The notes under the pieces were generated by a model that worked only from the letters and a program-made list of their open reading frames with translations, was not told where the DNA came from and ran no database searches. Below are positions 11,070-18,012 of a stretch of 43,428 nucleotides of DNA, piece by piece (the first letter of the stretch is position 1; every line of letters begins with the position of its first letter). The DNA comes from Gammaproteobacteria bacterium (lineage in GTDB: Bacteria > Pseudomonadota > Gammaproteobacteria > Enterobacterales > Kangiellaceae), in assembly GCA_029880585.1 (NCBI GenBank), contig JAOUOC010000004.1, forward strand, positions 1 to 43,428, given 5' to 3'. The position numbers and the translations under genes were made by a program.

Positions 11070-11102
11070 ATTATTCCACAAAAACATGACACTTATGTGA
11101 CA
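11070..11102 (-). promoter_or_regulatory. Pho box and -10 element of the phoBR promoter
   Basis: On the minus strand TGTCACATAAGTGTCATG contains two TGTCA repeats (11102-11098 and 11091-11087) exactly 11 bp apart, the spacing of a PhoB-binding unit. An AATAAT -10-like hexamer follows at 11075-11070, the usual distance for a Pho promoter in which the box replaces the -35 element. It points into phoB. Repeats and spacing are seen directly; PhoB control is inferred from the known consensus. Confidence 0.8.
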
Positions 11103-11110
11103 AAATTTAA

Positions 11111-11374
11111 TCAGTTTTGTGCTGTCTTTGTCGCAACGTAATTTGTCAGCGCCTGTACCGATTCAAATATTTCGGCACTTAACTCATCGTCTTCAGCCAC
11201 GAAATCAAATGTTTCTTCCAGACTGGTAATTATTGAGACAATCGCCAAAGAATCAAATTCAGGCAGATTACCTAATAATTGCATGTCATCAGGCATTGAC
11301 TCAGGCGACATATCCAACGACAGGGTTTCAATCAACAGTTGTTTAACCTGCGGGTTTATTCCATTCTCTTGCAT
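11111..11374 (-). CDS. Acyl carrier protein-like (phosphopantetheine-binding) protein
   Basis: The 87-residue acidic protein has the carrier-protein four-helix pattern. The phosphopantetheine attachment serine lies in LPEFDSLAIVSIITSLEETF, within a D-S-L motif like that of AcpP. It is too divergent to be the fatty-acid AcpP, whose gene normally lies in the fabD-fabG-acpP-fabF cluster. No synthase, ligase or acyltransferase gene flanks it, so it is an orphan carrier. It ends just upstream of the phoB Pho box and is transcribed in the same direction. Its acyl cargo and partner enzymes are unknown. Confidence 0.85.
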   Translation of the reverse strand: MQENGINPQVKQLLIETLSLDMSPESMPDDMQLLGNLPEFDSLAIVSIITSLEETFDFVAEDDELSAEIFESVQALTNYVATKTAQN

Positions 11375-11611
11375 AAATTTTTTCTGATGTTAATTTTGGC
11401 GCGATTCTATCAATATCTGATCGGATTTGCACACCGGAATTAAGTATAGTTAAAAAAATTGCGCCATATAACCAATCATTTGCATTAATTTATGGCATTG
11501 TCAGTCATTTTTTTTTATTCTATCGGTATTATTTTTATCAAAATACACCTTATAAATCAGATGGAATTGATGCCCCTGACTGATTAAAAATCAATTAAAC
11601 GGATTACCACT
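11375..11611. promoter_or_regulatory. Divergent ACP / serA intergenic region
   Basis: This 237-bp AT-rich gap lies between the divergent ACP gene and serA. I see no ORF, hairpin terminator or operator I can name. Promoters for both genes must lie here, but no hexamer pair stands out. Confidence 0.3.
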
Positions 11612-12847
11612 GTGAGCAAACAAAAAACTTCTTTTAAAAAATCTCAAATTAAAATCGTTTTATTGGAAGGTATTCATCCTAGCGCTGAAAAAACTTTTCG
11701 TGATGATGGATATACCAATATTGTCAGTATTCCCAGTGCGCTACCATTTGATGAATTAGTCAGCTTGCTTGAGGATGCTCACTTTCTTGGCATTCGCTCC
11801 AGAACTCAAATTTCAGAATCTCTGCTCAATGCAACTCCAAAACTGGCGGCAATTGGTTGTTTTTGTATTGGCACCAATCAGGTCGATCTTTACGCTACAC
11901 AAATGCGAGGTATTCCTGTTTTTAATGCGCCTTTTGCTAATACCCGTAGTGTTGCAGAACTGGTTTTAGGTGAAATGATTTTGCTACTCAGAGGCATTCC
12001 TGAAAAAAATGCAGCCGCGCATAGAGGTCAATGGTTAAAGTCTGCTGCCAACTCTTATGAAACTCGCGGTAAGGTCTTGGGAATTGTCGGCTATGGGCAC
12101 ATAGGTACCCAGATTGGTATCTTGGCTGAAAATATGGGCATGAAAGTTCAGTTTTATGATATTGAGAAAAAACTTTCCCTGGGCAATGCAAGATCTGCCA
12201 AAAACTTTCAAAATTTATTGGAAACTTCTGATGTAGTGAGTTTTCATGTGCCGGAAACGCCGCAAACCAAAAATATGATGAATGCTGAAGCATTCGAACA
12301 TTTAAAATCTGGCTCTGTTCTTGTAAACGCTTCTCGCGGCACCGTGGTTGATATTGATGCGTTGGCTGAAAATCTTAAATCTGGCAAGGTGATAGGTGCA
12401 GCTATTGATGTTTTTCCTGTTGAACCCAAATCTAATGATGACGAATTTGTTTCGCCTCTCAGAGAATTCGATAATGTTATCCTGACGCCACATGTAGGTG
12501 GTAGCACCAAGGAGGCACAGGCTAATATTGGCATTGAGGTTACCGAAAAATTGATCAAATACAGCAATAATGGCTCGACTGTTTCTTCTGTAAACTTCCC
12601 TGAAGTGGCCTTGCCACCACATGAAGGTAAACATCGTATTTGTCACATTCACAGAAATGCGCCCGGCATTCTTGCCAAAATTAATGACCTTTTCTCCAGT
12701 CAAAATGTAAATATCTCCGCGCAATATCTGCAAACAAACGAGAATGTTGGTTATGTAGTGACCGATATAGATGAGACTTCCAGTGATAAAGCTTTTGAAT
12801 CACTGAGGGAAATTCCGGGTACAGTTAAGAGCAGGATTTTGTACTAA
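11612..12847 (+). CDS. serA: D-3-phosphoglycerate dehydrogenase
   Basis: The 411-residue enzyme oxidises 3-phosphoglycerate to 3-phosphohydroxypyruvate, the first step of serine synthesis. It is nearly colinear with the 410-residue E. coli SerA: IGCFCIGTNQVDL, NAPFANTRSVAELV, the NAD-binding GIVGYGHIGTQIGILAE, NASRGTVVDIDAL, and the catalytic His in LTPHVGGSTKEAQ. A C-terminal ACT domain (about 338-411, HRNAPGILAKINDLF ... NISAQYLQT) suggests serine feedback inhibition as in E. coli. The start is GTG 11612 (SKQKTSFKKS). A GGA at 11601 is the only ribosome-site-like string. Confidence 0.97.
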   Translation: MSKQKTSFKKSQIKIVLLEGIHPSAEKTFRDDGYTNIVSIPSALPFDELVSLLEDAHFLGIRSRTQISESLLNATPKLAAIGCFCIGTNQVDLYATQMRGIPVFNAPFANTRSVAELVLGEMILLLRGIPEKNAAAHRGQWLKSAANSYETRGKVLGIVGYGHIGTQIGILAENMGMKVQFYDIEKKLSLGNARSAKNFQNLLETSDVVSFHVPETPQTKNMMNAEAFEHLKSGSVLVNASRGTVVDIDALAENLKSGKVIGAAIDVFPVEPKSNDDEFVSPLREFDNVILTPHVGGSTKEAQANIGIEVTEKLIKYSNNGSTVSSVNFPEVALPPHEGKHRICHIHRNAPGILAKINDLFSSQNVNISAQYLQTNENVGYVVTDIDETSSDKAFESLREIPGTVKSRILY

Positions 12848-12864
12848 TAATTCAAGGTTTTAAT

Positions 12865-12888
12865 GGATTCCGGTCTTCACCGGAATGA
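12865..12888. repeat. REP-like palindrome between convergent serA and thioesterase genes
   Basis: ATTCCGGT at 12867-12874 and ACCGGAAT at 12879-12886 form a perfect 8-bp stem around a CTTC loop, with TGG before and GA after. There is no T-tract, so it is not a classic intrinsic terminator. The GGATTCCGG...CCGGAATGA pattern resembles short dispersed palindromes found between convergent genes. Its dispersal cannot be tested in one window. Confidence 0.55.
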
Positions 12889-12909
12889 ATGTGTAGTTGA
12901 ACCAGATTA

Positions 12910-13362
12910 TTAGCCATTAACATTTGAGCCTGCATGATCAACAACAATTCCTTTTGCTCCCTTTTCAAGCTGGTCTCTTACGTCCTTTGGAATTTCCATC
13001 TTGGTATGTTCTATAGGGCTAACCATAACATAAACAATTTCACCATGAGCCAATAGCTGCGATGTTGCTTGATTATAGAAATCCACCAGAAACGAAAAAG
13101 ATGAATTGCCGATTTTGTTTAACCTGATTTTTATGGCAAGTACTTCATCAAAGTGCGCAGGCGCTTTCCAGTTTATGGAAACATTAACCACCTGCATATC
13201 CAGTCCTTTGGATAGAATGTCGTTGTAATCTCCCCAAATTACTCGCATATATTCATTAAAGGCGACATCAATATAATCAACATATCTTCCATTAAAGACT
13301 ACCCTCTGAGCATCACACTCAGAATACCTGACTCTTAGAAGATAACAAAAATCATCACTCAT
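12910..13362 (-). CDS. Acyl-CoA thioesterase, 4HBT (YbgC/FadM-like) family
   Basis: The hotdog-fold protein of about 150 residues has the family signature LRVRYSECDAQRVVFNGRYVDYIDVAFNEYM. Its Asp (in ECDAQ) is the expected catalytic residue of 4-hydroxybenzoyl-CoA-type thioesterases. The ORF track extends the frame to 13410, but the family N-terminus corresponds to MSDDFCYLLRVRYSEC, so ATG 13362 is preferred. That start overlaps the upstream GNAT stop in ATGAGTGA, indicating coupled translation. It probably cleaves short- or medium-chain acyl-CoAs in the cytoplasm, with chain preference unknown. Confidence 0.88.
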   Translation of the reverse strand: MSDDFCYLLRVRYSECDAQRVVFNGRYVDYIDVAFNEYMRVIWGDYNDILSKGLDMQVVNVSINWKAPAHFDEVLAIKIRLNKIGNSSFSFLVDFYNQATSQLLAHGEIVYVMVSPIEHTKMEIPKDVRDQLEKGAKGIVVDHAGSNVNG

Positions 13363-13855
13363 TTTCCTGTTTCCCAATCCACTTCTGCCAATACTCGGCA
13401 TTACCGGCACCCGTCGCTAACTCATAACTCGAAAAACCATGCTTTTTATAGGCTGCTTTAGCAATTTCATTATTACTGAGTACTTCCAATGTTAATTTGC
13501 AACAATCCCACGATTTAGCCATTACCTCTATCTCGTTCAAGAGCTTTATACTGAGTTGCATTCCTCTGAATTTCTTACTCACCATCAGATCATGAATATT
13601 AACCAGTGGCTTGCAAGCAAAGGTAGAGAAGTTTTTAAAACAATTGGCAAGGGCGGCTGGCTCTCCATCTACAAATACCAAGACTGCAAAGGCATTTGGT
13701 AATTTTGCTAATTCTGAAACCAGATTCTTTTTTACGTAATCCGATAATTGTTTGCCGCCACCAATGGGCTCACTGGCATATTCATTGAGTAAATTCAAAA
13801 TGGCTTTTGCATGTTCGGGATTGCTGTAATCTGCTTTTAAAATTTCTATCGACAT
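13355..13855 (-). CDS. GNAT-family N-acetyltransferase
   Basis: The 166-residue GNAT fold has a central NIHDLMVSKKFRGMQLSIKLLNEIE segment, covering beta4 and motif A, and a C-terminal LTLEVLSNNEIAKAAYKKHGFSSYEL segment characteristic of motif B. The acetyl-CoA loop is RGMQLS, lacking the usual second glycine of R-G-x-G-x-G/A, a tolerated variation. The substrate is unknown. It overlaps the downstream thioesterase gene by eight bases, so the two are translationally linked. Confidence 0.88.
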   Translation of the reverse strand: MSIEILKADYSNPEHAKAILNLLNEYASEPIGGGKQLSDYVKKNLVSELAKLPNAFAVLVFVDGEPAALANCFKNFSTFACKPLVNIHDLMVSKKFRGMQLSIKLLNEIEVMAKSWDCCKLTLEVLSNNEIAKAAYKKHGFSSYELATGAGNAEYWQKWIGKQENE

Positions 13856-13897
13856 CTTTTTAATTCTGAAAAAAAAGAATCAGTTTAACTGATCAAA

Positions 13898-14584
13898 CTA
13901 ATAGGTTAAACCATGAATTGATTTGGCTATTATTTTGGCACAATCAGAGGGGTTGACTTGTGTTATCAAATGACCTCCTTCAACTTTTTCGACATCCAAT
14001 TTTTCAAAAACCCTTTCAAAGTCTTTTACACTTTCTTTTCTAATTAATCGATCTTTTGAAGCCTTAATGTAAACAACCGGAATTGAAGATTTGATATCTG
14101 CCTTTTTCAATTGTTTCATCAAATTTATCCGACTGATTAACACTTCTGGTTTTATCATTTTGATGGTTTCGTTAAACATGCTAATAAGCGACTTATCTAC
14201 TTTTATTCCAAATAGCATTTTTTTACATATCCAATCTGGAACGGTTATTTTCAACAGCCATTTTAGCGGAACAAAGCTTGCTAATGCTAACCAAAACTTT
14301 GAAGGTTTATCCAAAAAACTGGCGACAAAGATAACTTTCTTCAAATTCTTATTTTCTTTTAACGCTATTTGGTAAGCGATATAACCTGAGAAAGATTCTG
14401 CCACCAATACAAAATCCTCTTCAGGCAATCTATCAATAACATAAGAAACCAATTCCTCATAATCCATTACTTTATCTAACGGATAGGAAATTATTATTGA
14501 TTCAATCTTCTCTGGTAGTTTATCTGTTAATGGTCGGAACATTTCACCAGTCCCATCCATTCCGGGCAGTAAAACAGCTTTCAT
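13898..14584 (-). CDS. Alpha/beta-hydrolase
   Basis: The 228-residue protein begins MKAVLLPGMDGTGEMFRPL, a typical first strand and oxyanion-hole region. The nucleophile elbow appears as LVAESFSGYIAYQIA (E-S-F-S-G, where the usual first glycine is Ser or Glu). The likely acid is near KASKDRLI and the catalytic His is in EGGHLITQVNPSDCAKII. It looks like a small esterase or lipase-type hydrolase of unknown substrate. It starts 18 bp after the P-loop kinase gene and belongs to the same minus-strand run. Confidence 0.85.
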   Translation of the reverse strand: MKAVLLPGMDGTGEMFRPLTDKLPEKIESIIISYPLDKVMDYEELVSYVIDRLPEEDFVLVAESFSGYIAYQIALKENKNLKKVIFVASFLDKPSKFWLALASFVPLKWLLKITVPDWICKKMLFGIKVDKSLISMFNETIKMIKPEVLISRINLMKQLKKADIKSSIPVVYIKASKDRLIRKESVKDFERVFEKLDVEKVEGGHLITQVNPSDCAKIIAKSIHGLTY

Positions 14585-14602
14585 TTTCGCACTTCTTTTT
14601 AA

Positions 14603-15088
14603 TTAGTATTTAATATTCTCAGTGTACATCACTTTCTTGCCCTCGAAACTATCATAAAAATCCTGATGCGCACTGAAAGAAAAAGTGTCTCTTCTTTCTT
14701 TGTATTTAGCAACCCAGTCTATCAGCATCGAGAGATTACCTTCTTGTTCTTCTTTAGTTTGATATTTATGAGGTTCCCAAGGTCGGTTTTTGGCATTAGC
14801 AATACATTGCTCAATAGACAGGTTCAAAAAGATAATTTCTGTAGCCTTATTTTTTAACAATTCAAGCAAATCACTGTAGCATCCCTCAACTACCCAATCT
14901 TTATTTTGACTGAGAAAATCATTTATTTTAATTCGAGAATCCGACAACAGCATTCTTTGTGGTGGTATTTCGGGTAGCCAGGCAATTGTGTCCAGATCAA
15001 GATGTTCCAGACTATCTTTATCTGCCAGATGTCTGGCCAACGTCGATTTCCCTGACCCTGAATTGCCAAAGATTAATATTCTTTTCAT
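14603..15088 (-). CDS. P-loop NTPase / adenylate-kinase-like protein
   Basis: Starting at ATG 15088 the protein begins MKRILIFGNSGSGKSTLARHLA, a Walker A at its very N-terminus as in the shikimate/adenylate-kinase-like family often labelled topology modulation protein. EHLDLDTIAWLP and WVVEGCYSDLLELL match the substrate-binding and Walker B-like segments of that family. The ORF track adds 31 residues upstream (to 15181), but that region overlaps the 15097-15291 gene and is probably not translated. The length of about 161 residues is normal. The substrate is unknown. Confidence 0.82.
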   Translation of the reverse strand: MKRILIFGNSGSGKSTLARHLADKDSLEHLDLDTIAWLPEIPPQRMLLSDSRIKINDFLSQNKDWVVEGCYSDLLELLKNKATEIIFLNLSIEQCIANAKNRPWEPHKYQTKEEQEGNLSMLIDWVAKYKERRDTFSFSAHQDFYDSFEGKKVMYTENIKY

Positions 15089-15096
15089 TTTTATTC

Positions 15097-15291
15097 TTAT
15101 TTTTCCTTCGGCTTTAACGGCGCCAAAAGCGCGTAAAAAATCCAGGCAAACCAGGATATAAAAATCATTAACATTAACCATGCAACTTTTTCTTTACCTG
15201 TAGTTTTATCTGAAGTCACCACAATAAGAAAAGGCAATAGCCAGATAAAAGCTATCACTAATAAAAATAATAATCCAAAATTTATTTCCAT
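15097..15291 (-). CDS. Small two-helix membrane protein (PLDc_N-like)
   Basis: The 64-residue protein has two hydrophobic helices (about residues 5-26 and 36-58) separated by TSDKTTGKEKVAW, and a charged tail LKPKEK. The pattern resembles the PLDc_N domain of short membrane proteins (two helices with a conserved K..K..W between them). Function is unknown. It ends 8 bp before the preferred start of the P-loop kinase gene and probably shares a transcript with it. Confidence 0.7.
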   Translation of the reverse strand: MEINFGLLFLLVIAFIWLLPFLIVVTSDKTTGKEKVAWLMLMIFISWFAWIFYALLAPLKPKEK

Positions 15292-15382
15292 AATTTTTTT
15301 CCTTCCCGGTTATTTCTAGCTTTCAAATTCATTTATTTGTACCAATATCCAATCAAACTAAAATCACCCATTAAAACTAATT

Positions 15383-15949
15383 TTAATCAACAATCTCCCA
15401 ACCACCAGAATCCAGATAATCTGCAATAAATTTGATTCGCTCTGTCACTTCATTCAATAAGTTCGTTTTAGGATGTTTTTTTAAAAACGCTTCTAACGCT
15501 TTCTTTTCTACTTTCAAATCCCAATAATTATGACTATCAGGAAGAACATATATCAACTCATATTCGGCATCATCGACCAAATCTGATTTTGGATGTTTTT
15601 TTATAATTTGCTGAAAGTGATAACCATCATAACTGACGAAATCACCAAAGTTTTCCGAGTGTACAATTTTCATATGTAAATCTTGGGAGATGGCTTGCTC
15701 AACACTAAACTCTTGCAAACTTATTTCCAGATTACTCGCAGTTTGACCTAGCGCTAATAAAATAGCTGCTTCTGGAATATTTACCGGCTTACTATTAAGC
15801 AAGTCATGCAATAGAAGTGCTTTGTCATATTCATGTTCTTTTGAGTTAACAATTTCCTCCAGAACATTGGCTGGTTTTTCTGCTGCCGAAATACCGCTAT
15901 TATGTATTGTCAAAAGTACTGCTATTATTATGTTCAAACTGTTTTTCAT
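15383..15949 (-). CDS. Secreted hypothetical protein with TPR-like repeats
   Basis: The 188-residue protein has a signal peptide at about residues 1-22 (MKNSLNIIIAVLLTIHNSGISAAE), so it is likely periplasmic. The C-terminal half holds two related segments, IIKKHPKSDLVDDAEYEL and FLKKHPKTNLLNEVTERI, spaced like tetratricopeptide-type helices of outer-membrane assembly or tol-pal-like proteins. The corresponding DNA also repeats (GGATGTTTTTTT). I do not recognise a named family. It follows the DUF817 gene by 23 bp and may be co-transcribed with it. Confidence 0.72.
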   Translation of the reverse strand: MKNSLNIIIAVLLTIHNSGISAAEKPANVLEEIVNSKEHEYDKALLLHDLLNSKPVNIPEAAILLALGQTASNLEISLQEFSVEQAISQDLHMKIVHSENFGDFVSYDGYHFQQIIKKHPKSDLVDDAEYELIYVLPDSHNYWDLKVEKKALEAFLKKHPKTNLLNEVTERIKFIADYLDSGGWEIVD

Positions 15950-15972
15950 ACTTTTTCCCCTTATCTGTTTTG

Positions 15973-16815
15973 TTATGGTATATCTTGCCGAACACCTTCA
16001 TCAATCTTGCTTTTCTCATGATTCAATTTATCGCTGACAGTATGTAAATTAATATCATTAATTAATGTTACTAGCACAAAACTGAGCATTATTAATAAAT
16101 ACCATGAACTCAGCTTTGCGATGGACACAATTTTCCATCCTTGAGTTTGATCTGGATAAAGCCAAATATTAGTAAAGGTTGCCATATTTTCAGCAAACCA
16201 GATAAACAGTGAGACCAAAAACCAACCAAACAACAATGGCATATTTCGATGAGTCTTAACAATTCTGAAATAAATCCTTGTTTTGTAAAACATCAAAAAG
16301 GTTAGTGCAAATAATACCCATCTGAAATCCCAAATAAAATGATGACTGAAAAAATTGATGTAAATGAATGTAACCAAAAGTATGGTTAAGAATTTGTTGG
16401 GGTATTCAGAATATCGAAATTCAAATAGACGCCAGGCTCTGGCAATATAACTTCCAACAGCACTATACATAAAACCTGCAAATAAAGGGACATTACCAAT
16501 TCCAAAAATAAATTCTTCAGGATAATGCCAGGATTGAATGCTATCGGATGTTTTAAAGATCTCCATCAATGTGGCAACGAGATGAAAAACAATTATTACA
16601 ACTGACTCTCGCCAGGTTTCCATTTTTGTAGCTAACAAAAATATCTGAAAAACAATGGCCGAGATAAATAGAAAATCGTAGCGATGCAGGCTTTCCAGCG
16701 GATACCAGTAACGGGTGACTATGATAAGAAGAAGTAAAAAACCGCCAAAAATACAGGCATTGGCCTCTTTAATCCCAAATATCCAGAACTCTTTTAAAAA
16801 CTGCTTGGCTGACAT
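15973..16815 (-). CDS. DUF817 family integral membrane protein
   Basis: The 280-residue protein has about seven or eight membrane helices. Landmarks typical of DUF817 include FGIKEANACIFGGFLL, HYPEEFIFGIGNVPLFAGFMYSAVGSYIARAWRLF, HHFIWDFRW and FAENMATFTNIWLYPDQTQGW. The conserved polar and histidine residues inside helices suggest a membrane-embedded enzyme or transporter, but I know of no established function. It is first in a minus-strand run reaching the thioesterase gene at 12.9 kb. Confidence 0.87.
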   Translation of the reverse strand: MSAKQFLKEFWIFGIKEANACIFGGFLLLLIIVTRYWYPLESLHRYDFLFISAIVFQIFLLATKMETWRESVVIIVFHLVATLMEIFKTSDSIQSWHYPEEFIFGIGNVPLFAGFMYSAVGSYIARAWRLFEFRYSEYPNKFLTILLVTFIYINFFSHHFIWDFRWVLFALTFLMFYKTRIYFRIVKTHRNMPLLFGWFLVSLFIWFAENMATFTNIWLYPDQTQGWKIVSIAKLSSWYLLIMLSFVLVTLINDINLHTVSDKLNHEKSKIDEGVRQDIP

Positions 16816-16913
16816 AGCTATTTTCTTAACTTATATTTTTTATTTATTGAAGATCTGATATTCCCAGACATTCAACAAAACTTCAACTAATCGTAAATCT
16901 ATTTATACTAAGC

Positions 16914-16928
16914 GCACCATATTAGTGC
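16914..16928. promoter_or_regulatory. Predicted NtrC operator upstream of ntrB
   Basis: GCACCA-TAT-TAGTGC at 16914-16928 is an interrupted palindrome matching the NtrC site GCACC-N5-GGTGC with one change. It lies about 53-67 bp upstream of the ntrB start, where NtrC sites repress or autoregulate the ntrBC promoter in enterobacteria. A further half-site-like GTGCA occurs at about 16965. The sequence match is direct; NtrC binding is inferred. Confidence 0.7.
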
Positions 16929-16980
16929 AAAAATTCTACTTTTGCGTTAAAATCACAAAAACTGTGCAAATTAATTAACT

Positions 16981-18012
16981 ATGTCATCTTTACTCTCAAT
17001 AAACTCTCTTAATACAGCGGTTATGCTGTTAAAAATCGATTATGAAATCATGGATCTGAATGATTCTGCCGCACAGTTACTTATGCGATCCCGAAAATCG
17101 TTGATTGGCCACAATCTGTTTGAGTTAATACAAAGCGAATGGGATCAACAACGTCTGAATTTGCTGATTGAAAGAAATCAATCAACTTTTATTGAAGAAG
17201 CCCACCTGATTGTTCATAACCAATCTTTATTGTGCAATTTGTTTCTTTCAACTTTTGAAGAAGACGGTAATCAATTTTTGCTTTTGGAAATACAAACTGG
17301 TGAGCATCACAGTCACATTCGAAAAGATATTGAATTGCAACACCAGAGTCGTATCAGCAATCATTTAATACGAAACCTTGCTCATGAAATAAAAAACCCG
17401 CTTGGCGGCATTAAAGGTGCAGCCCAGTTGTTGCAAAGAAAATTTGCAGATGAAAGTTTTAAAAAATATAGCCAGATCATTATTCAGGAAACTGATCGAC
17501 TGGGTGATTTGGTTGATCGCTTGCTTTTGCCAGCAAAAATCGAAGACAAGTCACACTGCAATGTTCATCAACTCATTGATAAGGCACTTGATTTGATTCT
17601 ACTAAATTATCCTGATCTGCAGATAATTCGGGATTATGATCCGAGTCTTCCTGACTTATTTATTTCCGTTGGGCAAATACAACAGGCATTATTAAATTTG
17701 ATCAAGAATGCTGCTGAAGCGGTGCAACCTGATGGTGAAATCATATTGAAGACCCGAGTACAACTTCAGCAAACAATTGGTGAAGTACAATATAAAAAAG
17801 TGATGCGAATTGATGTTATTGATACGGGTGAAGGTATTCCTGAAGCGATTATCAAGGATATATTCTTTCCTACCATCAGTGGAAAAAATAGCAGTGGTCT
17901 GGGGCTGAGCATTGCTCAATCATTGGTGCAAAGGCATGATGGAATTATTGAACTGGATAAACAACACATACATACCTGCTTTAGCGTTTACTTGCCAATT
18001 AAGGAACAATAG
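16981..18012 (+). CDS. ntrB: Nitrogen-regulation sensor histidine kinase NtrB (GlnL)
   Basis: The 343-residue cytoplasmic kinase has an N-terminal PAS domain (about residues 8-115), a HisKA domain with phospho-acceptor His135 in NLAHEIKNPLGGIKGAAQLL, and a HATPase domain with NLIKNAAEA (N box), DTGEGIPEAI (G1) and SSGLGLSIAQSLVQRHDG (G2). The HEIKNPLGGI phrase is the NtrB signature. It phosphorylates NtrC under nitrogen limitation and dephosphorylates it when bound by PII. The ntrB stop (TAG) is immediately followed by the ntrC ATG. The usual upstream glnA is absent. Confidence 0.96.
   Translation: MSSLLSINSLNTAVMLLKIDYEIMDLNDSAAQLLMRSRKSLIGHNLFELIQSEWDQQRLNLLIERNQSTFIEEAHLIVHNQSLLCNLFLSTFEEDGNQFLLLEIQTGEHHSHIRKDIELQHQSRISNHLIRNLAHEIKNPLGGIKGAAQLLQRKFADESFKKYSQIIIQETDRLGDLVDRLLLPAKIEDKSHCNVHQLIDKALDLILLNYPDLQIIRDYDPSLPDLFISVGQIQQALLNLIKNAAEAVQPDGEIILKTRVQLQQTIGEVQYKKVMRIDVIDTGEGIPEAIIKDIFFPTISGKNSSGLGLSIAQSLVQRHDGIIELDKQHIHTCFSVYLPIKEQ

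Noticed and set aside
12244-12733. Two minus-strand ORFs of 107 and 143 residues inside serA
   Set aside because: They are shadows of a fully conserved serA frame, with no family resemblance or ribosome site.
13363-13410. N-terminal extension of the thioesterase ORF
   Set aside because: The family begins near MSDDFCYLLRVRYSEC, and the extension lies inside the GNAT gene.
15089-15181. N-terminal extension of the P-loop kinase ORF
   Set aside because: It overlaps the 15097-15291 gene and places 31 residues before a Walker A motif that is normally at the N-terminus.
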